A stretch of DNA of 64,000 nucleotides from Maea johnstoni (lineage: Eukaryota > Annelida > Polychaeta > Spionida > Magelonidae), in NCBI GenBank assembly GCA_963942565.1, contig OZ012694.1, forward strand, positions 28,500,275 to 28,564,274. The letters run 5' to 3'. The translations under genes and the position numbers were made by a program. The notes beneath the pieces are model-generated. The model had not been told where the DNA came from and ran no database searches. It worked only from the letters and a program-made list of their open reading frames with translations. Positions 1-10,845 of this stretch are shown piece after piece (within the stretch, counting starts at the first letter, position 1; each line of letters begins with the position of its first letter).

Positions 1-230
1 TTTGTCCCAGGTTTGTCACTACAAGAAACTGCATGAATTTTGGCTCCTGGCAGAGCGCGGTCTAGACCGCAAGCTCCACTGGGCTTGTCCCAGGTTTGTC
101 ACTACAAGAAAAGTACATGAATCTTGGCTCTTTGCAGAGCGCGGTCTAGACCGCAAGGTCCATGTGGATTGTGCCAGAACAAACTTCTTGGAATCTTTAC
201 CCTAGCCAGAGCGCGGTCTAGACCGTGAAA
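1..230. repeat. Minisatellite, ~83-bp unit with a 14-bp palindrome
   Basis: About 2.7 head-to-tail copies of a unit of roughly 83 bp run off the left edge of the window. Each copy carries the palindrome GCGGTCTAGACCGC (57-70 and 141-154, with a last-base variant at 213-226). The first two units are nearly identical outside the palindrome; the third is shorter and diverged. The array may continue leftwards. I see no coding sense in it. It probably lies in an upstream intron of PLPBP. Confidence 0.85.
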
Positions 231-739
231 CGTTTTTGATGAATATTGACGAAATAAATGTAAAAGTACACAGAAAAGTAACAGATTTTGTAGATTTTTC
301 GTACTCACTATATTTTTGATGGAAAACTGCGATTTCAGACCCTAAGTAGTACAAAAAGATTTTCCTCTTTTAAAAAAGACGCCCTTTTATGTACTTCTTG
401 CTAAAATGTCTCTTATGTGGAGACTAACATTTTCAAAAGTTCAGTCAGTCACAGCTAAACACAAGAACATTTTTGAATATTGTTTATGGGTGAGAAAAAT
501 TTGGATATAATTTTTTATAACAAAAGTCATTATTATAATGATTCTTTTTGATATAATCAATCAACCATAATACTTATAGTAATTGTAAAATGATTAATTA
601 ATTGATTTTATTAATGATCATCATTATTCATCACAGCAATAGCACTAGACTAAGTCACGAAAAGCTATAGATGAGGAATTCAAACACAAGAAATGCATAT
701 ATATTCCTTTTGTCAAATATGAGATTTCATTTATTTCAG
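231..739. other. AT-rich intron sequence, nothing recognised
   Basis: Plain AT-rich sequence between the minisatellite and the first visible PLPBP exon. I looked for the missing upstream PLPBP exons here and saw none. Confidence 0.5.
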
Positions 740-3700
740 ATGCTTGAAAAATGTGGTGATATACGATGGCATTTCATAGGACATTTACAAAGAAATAAAG
801 TGAACAAAGTTACAGGTAATGTAATATTTTGCTCTTTTTTCCATTTCCACTCAGTCAGGACTAAAATCAGGAATTTGAAAGTGGAGAATTTCACTGTAAC
901 AGTTAACCTGTGTGCAAGTAGAATCTTTGTTTTAAGTTTGCTTGCCGGATTGGGCAGGTAGGCCTCAAATCCACCATCAAAATGATTTAGGTTCAAAATG
1001 AGCTTATAAATACATGTCATATCACCTTCCAAATAAGACCTCCCCAAAACCCACCCTCTTCAGCACTCTTCAGTTACGGATTACACAAGTAAGTAACAGG
1101 CCTGAGAAAGCTGAATGGGGGCAGTTATCTTGACCAGCAGGCTTGTTATATAGGGATGCCTAAAGGGTTGCAAGAGATAGCAGTAACAGGGAAGCCCGGC
1201 TTCCCCTTTCCTGCCAGTTTTGATTTCTGCCTTCAATAAATGATCAACGCCCAATGGGGCATGACCTTGGACCAAGAGGGGGTTCACATTTGTCATATTC
1301 CAAAACACAGGCTTCAAAGACTTTAATTCTCTTTCTATCAAAAAAAAAAGTTTTAGCTGGAAGGAATCTGCAAGGCAAACATATATGTCATTTTGGAGCA
1401 TTCTACAAGGATGACCCTCATGCCCTATCAGCCCTGAGGAATTGGGCATGGTTGTGATACAATAGCTTTTACTGAACTCCATATAATATACTTCAGATGG
1501 ATTATGACAAGTTCCTATATCCTATGAAATAATGGTTGGGCCAATAGTGGTTGGTAGCCATTTGGATCGAAATTAGGGGGTGCTGAGAGCCCAGGGCTCC
1601 CTTGAATTCTCCTGTGGCTCCCTCAAATGTCTGCAGGGAGCCCAAGATGTACTGGTTTCTATACACAACACCTTTTGAAGATGCAATTGGGCTCCCTGGA
1701 AAAAAACACTTAATTTCAAGCCCTGCTACCTAAGATATTTTTAGTAAGGTGCATTTTTAAGAGATATCACCAAAATCGTCATACCTTTTGGTGGTTGATA
1801 GACTAATCATCTAAGGTGAATTTTTATAATTGATGGTTCAAACATTGCTATTACATGTTTTATCTTTTTTTGTATGCACCAGATGTGACATTTGAGTGAA
1901 TCAACAGAAATAACACCCTGGTAAATCATTTTTTGATAAGCTTTTATGGCTGATTGTGTCTCTTGCATCCTTATCTTTTTATTTACCTACCAGGAATTCT
2001 CATTTTCAGCCTTAACCCATAGACACTCATAGTTTCGTTGGAAGTTATCGTCTGCTACTTTCATACTTTTGAAAATAACTTGTGTACAAAGCAGAACTTA
2101 ATAAAATACTTGAAAGAGAGTTGTTGTTTGACTTCTGATCAACATTCCTCCTTCAAATGTTTTCAAGAAAATGCTTTTGTAAGTAAAATATTTCCAAATT
2201 TGTCAGGCCTCTTTTGGCCGCTCTGAGTGTGAATGGGTTAAAGGTAACTGCACATAGCCACAGTTGTGTAAACTGCGCAGTAACATATTGTTCTTTTTTC
2301 AGTAATGCAAGCAGTTCTTGAACTAAGGGCGAGGTCACACCTCAAGTTTAACTCGTTTAAACTATAAAGCTGTTTAAAGATAAACATGCAATCGAATGAG
2401 AACAATCAATTTCGCTGGTTTAAGGTAAACACAGATTGAAACTTGTGTAACATTAACCATTGAGTGATTTCTAGTTTCTTTATTGTTTTTTGTTACCTAA
2501 GCTACCTTGAATGTTACATAATTCTACAATATAAACTATCACAGAGCAATAAAGCCATTAGTGCTTGCTCTGCAGACTTGGAAATTTATAATGTATCATT
2601 TCGTCAAATCCTACCACCATTTTGAATGCTACATGTTTAAGATGCTGGACCCTGAAGACAGGGTGCAACATAGGTTTCAAAACATTTTTGTTGAGCAGGG
2701 CAAGCTGCCCCTAAAGTTCACTTGCCCCGCCGGCACTTCCATTTGCCCCGCCACTGACGACATTACACTCTGCCCAAAATATTACTTGCCGAGCGGGGCA
2801 AGTTAGGGTCTTGTTCAGCTTGCCCGATTGCTGTTTTTTGCCAAATTCACTTCCAACTGGGCAAGTGGTTATGTTGCACGCTGGTAGAGTTCTATTTTGT
2901 TTGCTTTTCAGGTGTTCCCAACCTGTTCATGATAGAGACTGTAGAATCTGCTAAGCTAGCTAATGCAATAGACACCAGCTGGGGTCGCTTAAAGAAGCCC
3001 AAGAGGTTAAAGGTCATGGTACAGGTCAACACAAGTGGAGAAGAACGTAAGTCAATCTTTGCTATTTTTGACAATTACTTGGAAATTAAGAATGAGTTTG
3101 CTAGGTATTTGAAGGAGAGTTGTTGATAATGGTCTTATTGACAATTCCTCTTCAAGTATTTTTCACAATTATGCTTTTATATAACATGACAGGAAATGGT
3201 CACATAGAACTTCTGAATGTCACTAGATACAACTTCCAACCCTCAAGAGCACGCTATTATACAAATATGACATCCCGCTGGGGATACCATGATGGAATGT
3301 CTCCCGAGGGAGGATGGTTTTCCCGAGGGCGAAGCCCGAGGGAAAACCATCCTCCCGAGGGAGATATTCCATCATGGTATCCCCAGTGGGATGTTATATT
3401 TGTTTTATTATACCGAACAAACCTCAATTTGGTAAAATATCAATGAAAAAACAATACGCTGACCCTATCGATAATCAAATGAATTCTGCCTAACAGCTAA
3501 CCGAAGTATCCCGTCGTATAGACCCCCAATTGAGAACATTCATGCTTAAATACCAATCAAATAAGGTTGAATCATTACCCTCCGGGCCTTACCATTCTTC
3601 ACCCTTAGTTATACTGTGCAGCAGTTCCTTTTCCAACGTAGAATCTATTTCATTAAGAATTCCATGTTGCTATGTAGCGGTCCGTCCACCATGTTTTTTG

Positions 3701-6700
3701 TTGATTTGCCGCGCAATTTGCACGTGCAGTGATGACGCGACAAACAATGACGTCAGCCAACACGCAAGGCGCACGTGCATGCGAGGCGTCGCCAACGCTC
3801 TACTTCCACTTCTGCTTGACAACGGTTAACATAACGCCATTCGGGCAACATGATGATTGTTAACTGTTAAGTCAGCCAATCACGGCTTACGATCTTCAAG
3901 TGAGGTATAATAAAATCATATATTAAGCTGTAAGCCGTCGTATTATATACCTCCTTACCTACGTATCCCACTGTTTGGTAGTCATTTCCAATAAAACTGC
4001 TTTTGTACTCAATCTTCTTCAACGAGTGGAAATCTGAAAAGCTGTCACTCCTTGCGTTGACACCCCCTCTAATACACATAACAACCAGAACCTCCGGGCC
4101 TGCCAGAGGCAGCGTTCCGAGGGAGGAACTTGACCCGGAAGCACGGCAGAGTCCCAGTGTGCCGGCGCCGGCTAGACTACACAAGTGTAGTCCAGGCGAG
4201 TCCAGGCGACGATGCCTGTGTGCACATTTCCTGTAATGAAGCCTGAAGGATTTTACTAAAATTGCCAGGCTGCTTTGTCCATGGCTTTCATCAAAGGATT
4301 GAGGAAGACCACATATCTATGAGACTGGTCCAAATTTCCCTGCTCAGGGTGCAAAAGTTAACTTTACCCACCAGCACTTCCACTTGCCCTACCACTCTGT
4401 AATATAAACAAGTTATTCTCTGCCCAAAACAATACTTGTCAATCTGGGCAAGTTAGGGTCTTGTTCTTCTTTCCCGATTGCCGTTTTTTGCCAAATTCGC
4501 TTCCAACTTGCAAAGGGGCAAGTGGTTATGTTGCACGCTGCTTCTTATAAATGATGCATGATGTTTCCCTTTCTACTTAACCCTTTGCATTTGCCATATG
4601 GCCAGAGCGATGTACCCCTTTAATTCCATTTGGGATATTACCCTGTTTGTATGAGACTAATTAACTGGTAGTTGCTGCCCTCTGCTGGCCAGCGTTGGAG
4701 TTATATGGGTCAGCCAAATTTTTGTGATCAAACAAAGAAATCAGTCTTTTAATAGCTTATCTGGAACTGCTAGGTACATACATGTCATTAGCACATACCT
4801 TACTGCTTATGACAAATGTGTACCAAGCAGCTTCAGAAAAGTTATTAGTAGACTAAAATAGCCGCTGCCTGTACCTGCATTTCTTGCGTGTTAGGATATG
4901 TTTAAACAGCATTATACTTCTTGTATGAAGGATGGCAGTGGTGGTAATGTGGGTTTTAGTAGAGAATACTCCAAGAAACTATTTGTGCCTATGGTTTATT
5001 CATGGGAATTGTCCTATAAGTCATAATGGTATTTAAGTGATGTAGAAAATTTATATTGTATTGATATATGTGCTTTCAATGGTAGAAAGTGTAATAATAG
5101 CAATAGTTATAGTTATGGTATTATTTATGGCAATGGAGAGGTTTGCTTTCCCCCTGCTTCCGAAGGTACATACCAGCAATCTGATGCTTCGAAATGGTAG
5201 ATTCTTATACTAGCCTCTCCGAGGATCCTGCGGTGATTCCAGTATTTCAAACTCTCTTCTTGGAATTTCAAGTGGCCATTTATGACTACCCGAGCCTCAG
5301 AAACAGACAGACGGACAAAAAGTGGGAAGACCTGCAGAATGTTGAAGCAGCCTGTCCCCTAGACTGGCAAAACAAATCATGGAAAGTAAACCTCTCTGAT
5401 TACAGTAGTGATAATAATCTAGAAGTAAAGAATATATAATATAAGCATTATGCATGTGTATAATTTTTCAGAGAAACATGGCTGTCTTCCCTCAGAGGCC
5501 TGCACTTTGTTTGAGCATGTCATGAAGAACTGTGCTAACTTGCATTGCTGTGGAGTAATGACCATAGGGGCCTTTGACCATGACCTGAGCAAGGGGCCTA
5601 ATCCAGACTTCCAGGTAAGGCTTGTATTATAAGGAGAATTACCCATTTCTAGAATTACTTTTAATTGTGACATTCAACTGGTGCCAGTGACATATTCTAT
5701 CTAGTGACATGTTGGACTTTCTTTTGTTTATCACAGTCATACTAATTGTATCTGCCATACTTGTTGTAAAAGCTCACTAGAAGCCAAGCTCCTATATACT
5801 AATTGCTATTAGGTATACAATGTAAGTAGAGTATTTATATCCATGTAGAGCTACTGAGAGACACATCAGCTTGGAGCTACCTAGCTGATAGGACACCATC
5901 CTTGTTGTGGAATTTCCCAACCTGGAAGTTATTAGTTAATAAAGAATTTGAAATAAACCCAACTGTCTTGGAGTACATTTTCCATTACAATAGTTGGTGG
6001 AGAATCCGGGTACTCACTTTTTAGCTGAGTACACTTTCCTGATACCTAAACTTGCCAAGCGAAATATTCCCCACCCAAGACAGTAGAACTTATGAAAATG
6101 AACCAACCCAAAACACTGATGCAAATCCTGGATATCCTTGGGATAGGAAACTGTTCAGCATCAACCTGGAATCTACAAGAAGATGGAACCGGCCTGACCA
6201 TCACCATCCAGGGCCAAAGGACAGCAAGTGTCATGGCAGCAGTACCAGCACCTGGCAGTGCTTGGTATCAACAAAGGAGAAAATACAAGTCACCATCAAC
6301 CCAGCGGCGGGACCAGAAAAGGTACGAGACATTTTTAAATACAAAAGGAGTGCTAAACAGAAACCATGAGCACATCAAAGAACTCCATCAGCAACACGCT
6401 GCTCCAACCAAAAGTGTGGATAACTTCTCACAAACGGATCTTCAAATTTGTGACAAATCATCAAACACTGACTTTGTGGATGCTGTAAGTAAATCAATTC
6501 AAACTGATCCTCTCATTATAGAAAATGAGGAAACAAGTCTTACAATCCCAGGAGACTGTAATGACATCAATCCTGCTGTTACAGATACAAAATTAAACCC
6601 AACAAAAGCCCTGGAAGTTTTGGAAGACTCTGTTATTAGTTATCCTATGGAAACTAATCTCAAAAATGTGCAAGTCCAGAAACGGGTAATGGACAGGATA

Positions 6701-9700
6701 ACTAAAATCCAACACCGAAAAGGACGTTTCCAGTGCCTGGTCAAATGGAAAGATCTACCACAGAATAAAACCACATGGGTTACACTGGACAAGCTTGACG
6801 CAACTGCTCTAGACATTTTGAACATTGATGGGGTTCAACAAGCCGGCCCTTGGTGCACATCAGTCTCTGGGCCAAGAACATTAGAAACAGACAATTCACT
6901 ATGTTACAGTATAACCTGGAAACACAGCTTTCAACCTATCAGGGTTTCAGCTTATGATCTTGCTTATTATATTGTACTGACAGACGGTGGAAGAAAAACA
7001 GACTTGAATCCTTTCGTCAGAAACGTACCAGCATGGTGGTATAGGAAATAGTTTAAATTCTGGTTAAGGTGTTGGTTATTCATTATCTGATTTTCAATAT
7101 AAATTTAAGAATCAATTCCAATACCCAGAATCTTAAAAGGCTGAATTTGAAGTTGTTTATATGCTTAAACTCATTAGCACTACATTATAAGTTAAACCAC
7201 CAGATCAAAATAATGGTATGTACCATTATAAGTTTGGGGACCAAACTTTCAAAAGGGAGGAATACTATTATAAGGAGAATTACCCATTTCTAGAATTACT
7301 TTTAATTGTGACATTCAACTGGTGCCAGTGACATATTCTATCTAGTGACATGTTGAACTTTCTTTTGTTTATCACAGTCATACTAATTGTATCTGCCATA
7401 CTTGTTGTAAAAGCTCACTAGAAGCCAAGCTCCTATATACTAATTGCTATTAGGTATACAATGTAAGTAGAGTATTTATATCCATGTAGAGCTACTGAGA
7501 GACACATCAGCTTGGAGCTACCTAGCTGATAGGACACCATCCTTGTTGTGGAATTTCCCAACCTGGAAGTTATTAGTTAATAAAGAATTTGAAATAAACC
7601 CAACTGTCTTGGAGTACATTTTCCATTACAATACTTGTACGGCAGTGCATGAAACAGACAAGAAGGTGGTTGTTATACTTTAATCCATTAATGCTCGCAG
7701 ATGTCAAAAGAAATCTTACAATTTTGTGACGACCTTAAACAGTGTTGCCTTTGACCCATTCATGCTCCCTGCTGCAAAAAGGCAACCTTAAGATTTTGTT
7801 GAGACCTTTAAGGTGGTGCCTATACTTAAAACCATTAATGCTTAATGCTCTGCCAAAAGAAATATTATAATTTCCTTGAAACCATTACAGTGATGCCTTT
7901 GACCCATTAATGCTCCCTGCTGCAAAAGAAGACCTCACAATTTTGTTGAGGCCTTTGAGGTGGTGCCTATACTTAAACCACATAATGCTCCACTTACTTC
8001 CAAAAGCAACTTTACAAAATTGTTGGGCCCATTAGGCGGCGCCTATTCTTATACTCATTAATGATCGCAGCTGCCAAAAGAAACCTTACAATTGGTTGAG
8101 ACCATCACGGGGACGCCTTTGACACATTAATGCTCCCTGCTGCAAAAAACAACCTCAAAATTTTGTTGAGGCCTTTAAGGTGGTGCCTATACTTAAGTTC
8201 ATTAATGTTCCCTACTGCCAAAAGCAATTTTATAATTTTGTTGAAACCTTTAAGGTGGTGCTTATACTTTAACCTAATAATAACCGCTGCTGCCAAAACC
8301 AACCTTACAGTTTTGTTGAGACCTTAAAGGTCGCATCTGTATGTTTACACAATAATGTTCACTGCTGCTTTAAAGAAACTTTACAATACTGTTGAGACCT
8401 TAAAGGTGGTGCCTTGAAAAAAGGGTCTGTTACATTCATCAGGAAATCACAAATATCAGCTTTCAGTAAGAAATTTCCAGAGTTGTTACTTATTGTTAAG
8501 ATATGTTTAGTTGTGTCAGACTATTTGTCTTCTCCATAAGTAAATCGGTAAAGGATGCCCAGATTATAGTATTAAACAAAACATTTCAAAATTGATCTGC
8601 ATGAGAGGCATTGGAGACTTTGGATAAATGCTTCAATGAATAATGCAAATTAGAAAAAACACACAATTTTTGTATAGATGTTATGAGATTGATTGTATTA
8701 TTGAAGTTCAGGGGCACTACATCTCTTTATTATACCTCACATTAAGATCGTATTAAAGCGGTGATTGGCTGACTTAACAGTCGCCAATCATCATGTCCAC
8801 TTATGGGCATTATGGCCACCATCGTCACTAGTGACGCCTTGCGGGGAATGTGTCAATCATCAGTCATCTGTGACCTTGACATTGTAAACAAAGCAGCAGA
8901 CTCTCTTTTCCATGGCACCAGCAGATCTACCGGCAGTCATTGTTGTTTTCATTGATATTTTACCAAATTGGGGTTTGTTTGACATAATAAAACAAATATG
9001 CTATGCCATTGTCCGCCCGAGGGAAAATCATCCTCCCGAGGGGAGACATTCCATCAGGATACCCACAGTGGCATGGCATATTTGTATAGTATTGACCACC
9101 TTGTCTCTTGGCCTATTCTTTTATACTTTTAGTTCCATTGATAAGTGTTGTCTGGCCACTAGCATAATGATACCTTTGATAAAATTCTGGTAGTAAAACC
9201 TAAATTGACAAAATATTTCAATTGGGTGCTTTATTGTTTTATTTTTTAGATATTTTCCTTAAGTTGCTAATGTTAGACGTATATCAACAAAATAGTTTTG
9301 TTATTTTAGCGACCTCAAGGGTGATTGGATATTGGCCCCACAAAACCATTGGGGCACTGTTGTTTGATGCCACCCTTAAGCCTTTGTTTTTGTGATTTTG
9401 GTTTTGGGCCTACAGTATACTCATTACAGTCCTAAGATATTGTGTTTTAGCACTTTTTTGAGCATTGACAATAGCTAAGGGTTTGAACAGTGTCTCATTC
9501 ATGCCTGCGCAGGCCAGAATCAGCCTGAAAACTCTGGTACTATCTTCTAAACTAAAGATTACTTCGGAAATTATTTGAATAAGAAATACTGCACTGACCA
9601 AATGATTAATATATTTCAAATATTATCCTAGTATCCTGAGTGCTATTTCAAGACAGCTCTGTGCATGGATGAGTAAAGCTTGAATTGTGTTGTGGATAGT

Positions 9701-10435
9701 ACATTGAACCTTAGATTTAATCAGAGGCAGATTACTAGTATCCACCTTTGATTTAATGTGTTGATAATGCATGTTGTCTATGATCAACTTCAGGTGCTGC
9801 TGGACTGTCACAAGGAGGTATGTGAGAAACTTGCGCTGAAGCCGGAGGAGGTAGAGATTAGTATGGGAATGTCCAATGACTTTGAGCATGCAGTAAGTTG
9901 AATAATTTATTATGTGTGAAAGAGTGTGTGTGTGTGTGTGTGTGTGAGAGAGCCTTTATCTGCCAATAGTTTGCCTTGTGCCTTTGATAGATATAGCCTC
10001 TGCAACAACATTATCTAGACTAGTGTTTCTATTTAGATTTAAAAACAACACTTTTTCATGCAGCTGGAATAGTTAAAGCTAAAATTACCTGGTGTCCTAA
10101 GAGCGTGCAAATACGCCAAAGGTGTGAACAACAATGGTCTAGCATAACAGGGGGTTACTGTTATTGGTAGTATGCAGAAAATATACCTAATTTTAAATTC
10201 AATACACCTATCTGTAGTGCATTTTAAATGATAGTATATATTGTACATCTGATTTACTTTTCTATTTCAGATATCTCTAGGAAGTACAAATGTGCGGGTT
10301 GGAAGTACTATATTTGGTGCAAGAAATTATGCCAATAAAGCTGCTGCATCCTCTGCCACTCCTGAGACAACACCTAAAGACCCGGTTACAGAAACAGCAG
10401 AAAAAATAGAGAAACTTTCTGTACAGGAGAAATAG
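740..10435 (+). CDS. PLPBP: PLPBP (PROSC/YggS family) pyridoxal phosphate homeostasis protein, last five coding exons
   Basis: A small cytosolic/mitochondrial PLP-binding protein that keeps free pyridoxal 5'-phosphate in balance; no catalysis is firmly assigned to the family. Coding exons are 740-815, 2912-3046, 5472-5614, 9794-9892 and 10271-10435, each flanked by AG and GT, with consistent phases 1, 1, 0, 0. They give 205 residues ending in TAG. The first exon holds [15 protein letters not shown], which fits the family signature. Next come [45 protein letters not shown]-type and [22 protein letters not shown] segments, in family order; the last forms the phosphate-binding end of the TIM-like barrel. 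Human PLPBP has about 275 residues, so roughly 70 N-terminal residues, including the PLP-binding lysine, are encoded left of position 1. Three introns are swollen by mobile elements. Family identity is near certain; the exact 5' structure is not visible. Confidence 0.95.
816..2011. other. PLPBP intron, first part
   Basis: Intron sequence with no feature I can name. Around 1590-1700 the word GGGCTCCCT recurs in both orientations (gagcccagggctccc, agggagccc, gggctccctgg), which may be a decayed inverted-repeat element. Confidence 0.4.
2012..2241. mobile_element. piggyBac-like MITE, family A copy 1
   Basis: A non-autonomous element of about 222 bp between two TTAA sites (2012-2015 and 2238-2241). 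The ends are inverted: CCCATAGACACTCATAG at the left and CTCTGAGTGTGAATGGG at the right. TTAA duplications plus ends starting CCC are the known signature of piggyBac-type transposition. Other copies: 22042-22270, 39496-39719, 40113-40352 and 45545-45775, with decayed pieces near 42268-42480 and 43065-43170. Confidence 0.75.
2659..2883. mobile_element. Short inverted-repeat element, family D copy 1
   Basis: A 225-bp element with ends CAGGGTGCAACATA and TATGTTGCACGCTG, rich in the word TTGCCC. It ends about 28 bp before a PLPBP exon acceptor. A second, shorter copy is at 4345-4540, with much of the interior shared (for example GGGCAAGTTAGGGTCTTGTTC). No convincing target-site duplication was found, so the superfamily is open. 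Confidence 0.65.
3256..3912. mobile_element. Hairpin-ended transposon, family C copy 1
   Basis: A non-autonomous element of about 650 bp beginning TATTATACAAATATG and ending GTGAGGTATAATA. One end carries a long hairpin (about 3256-3415), in which ATGACATCCCGCTGGGGATACC and CTCCCGAGGGAGGATGGTTTT return in reverse complement. The other end contains AGTCAGCCAATCACGGCTTACG. A copy in the opposite orientation lies at 8729-9091 in another intron of the same gene. The open frame across the hairpin is a by-product of the palindrome. Confidence 0.65.
4345..4540. mobile_element. Short inverted-repeat element, family D copy 2
   Basis: Begins CAGGGTGCAAAAGTT and ends TATGTTGCACGCTG. It shares the TTGCCC-rich interior of the copy at 2659-2883 but is about 30 bp shorter. 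Same orientation as copy 1. Confidence 0.6.
4541..5471. other. PLPBP intron, end of second visible intron
   Basis: AT-rich intron. A possible decayed TTAA-type element starts near 4578 (TTAACCCTTTGC) but I could not find its other end. Otherwise nothing recognised up to the acceptor at 5470-5471. Confidence 0.4.
5625..5992 (+). repeat. Left LTR
   Basis: 368-bp direct repeat, almost identical to 7266-7633. It contains an AATAAA signal near its 3' end (about 5938-5943) and short inverted terminal words TATT..AATA. Confidence 0.85.
6092..7051 (+). CDS. Single open gene of the LTR element, chromodomain-like C-terminal half
   Basis: A 319-residue open frame fills the body of the LTR element. Residues about 199-245 resemble a chromodomain ([22 protein letters not shown]), a module that Ty3-type chromoviruses usually carry at the end of integrase to steer insertion to chromatin. 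The N-terminal 80 residues ([10 protein letters not shown], then a basic stretch [17 protein letters not shown]) could be the start of a gag-type protein. Residues 112-139 repeat a polar [SN]-x-TD / QTD motif. I see no zinc knuckle and no enzyme motif. The product may help package or target the element. Function is inferred only from the chromodomain resemblance. Confidence 0.6.
   Translation: MKMNQPKTLMQILDILGIGNCSASTWNLQEDGTGLTITIQGQRTASVMAAVPAPGSAWYQQRRKYKSPSTQRRDQKRYETFLNTKGVLNRNHEHIKELHQQHAAPTKSVDNFSQTDLQICDKSSNTDFVDAVSKSIQTDPLIIENEETSLTIPGDCNDINPAVTDTKLNPTKALEVLEDSVISYPMETNLKNVQVQKRVMDRITKIQHRKGRFQCLVKWKDLPQNKTTWVTLDKLDATALDILNIDGVQQAGPWCTSVSGPRTLETDNSLCYSITWKHSFQPIRVSAYDLAYYIVLTDGGRKTDLNPFVRNVPAWWYRK
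7266..7633 (+). repeat. Right LTR
   Basis: 368-bp direct repeat of 5625-5992, preceded by a purine-rich tract and followed by the CTTG target duplication at 7634-7637. Confidence 0.85.
7676..8411. repeat. 74-bp minisatellite resembling the end of a family A MITE
   Basis: About ten head-to-tail units averaging 74 bp. The word CATTAATGCTCCCTGCTGC or a variant recurs near 7685, 7757, 7832, 7905, 7980, 8057, 8125, 8200, 8275 and 8348. Two alternating unit types at the left suggest a two-unit higher-order repeat. The unit (CCCATTAATGCTC, AAAA, CC T ACAATTTTGTTGA, CCTTTAAGG) lines up with the first 60 bases or so of the family A MITE at 45545-45775. Short open frames here come from the repeat. Confidence 0.85.
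8729..9091. mobile_element. Hairpin-ended transposon, family C copy 2 (inverted)
   Basis: Begins TATTATACCTCACATTAAGATCG and contains GTGATTGGCTGACTTAACAG, the reverse complement of the right end of the copy at 3256-3912. It ends in a CGCCCGAGGG / CATCCTCCCGAGGG segment and ATATTTGTATAGTA. It is shorter than copy 1, with a simpler hairpin (about 8980-9091). Confidence 0.6.
9092..9793. other. PLPBP intron, end of fourth visible intron
   Basis: AT-rich intron with no recognised element, running up to the acceptor at 9792-9793. Confidence 0.4.
9924..9945. repeat. (TG)n microsatellite
   Basis: A run of about ten TG dinucleotides in the last PLPBP intron. Confidence 0.9.
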
Positions 10436-10790
10436 GACGTGGCAAGTCAATTGACTAAAATGTTCAGGTCAAACAAGGAGCTTTTTGTGATGGTATGCTG
10501 GTAGGAGGATTCCCTTCCACTGTAGATTTATCAAAAAGTTTTATTGGACAAATTCAGGATTTTTTTTTTAATAAAAAGAGTCTCTAAGATTCTAGGGTAA
10601 TACTTAAATGGAAGAAAACCCTTTTATAGAGCACTTGGACACTCTTATAATCTTTTGGTCTTGTGTATGCAGCAATGGTGAAATATTTGTTTTTGAAGGC
10701 AAAATAGTAGGCAAGCTCTACCATTACTGAAGAAACCAGTCAAAAGAAGAAGTTCAACCTGGAAAATAAAAATAAAAATAAAACATTACA
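10436..10790 (+). terminator. PLPBP 3' UTR with triple AATAAA
   Basis: Sequence after the TAG ends in three consecutive AATAAA hexamers (10765-10770, 10771-10776, 10777-10782), about 330 bases after the stop. They are the most likely polyadenylation signals. The exact cleavage site is not visible. Confidence 0.65.
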
Positions 10791-10845
10791 GAAATTGCCT
10801 ATTGCCCTTGTATTGTGATTTTGTATAGAACTTACGTTCAGTACA

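Larger units (their letters stand above)
5625..7633 (+). mobile_element. Very short LTR retrotransposon (about 2.0 kb), non-autonomous
   Basis: Two direct repeats of 368 bp (5625-5992 and 7266-7633) bracket a 1.27-kb body. They begin TATTATAAGG and end CATTACAATA, so the termini are not the usual TG..CA. A 4-bp target duplication CTTG flanks the element (5621-5624 and 7634-7637). A purine tract AAAAGGGAGGAA at about 7252-7263 precedes the right LTR, and a TTGGTGGAGAATCCGGG stretch follows the left LTR where a primer-binding site is expected. I noticed only one difference between the LTRs, so the insertion looks young. No protease, reverse transcriptase or integrase is present; it looks whole as a non-autonomous element. 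It sits ten bases after the PLPBP exon ending at 5614, leaving the donor gtaagg intact. Lineage is probably Ty3-like (chromodomain in the single gene), but unproven. Confidence 0.85.

Noticed and set aside
3120-3446. 108-codon plus-strand frame
   Set aside because: Lies across a hairpin-ended transposon; the sequence is self-complementary and the frame is a by-product.
7676-8411. CRISPR-like array
   Set aside because: Units are contiguous without unique spacers, and the DNA is clearly eukaryotic; it is a minisatellite.
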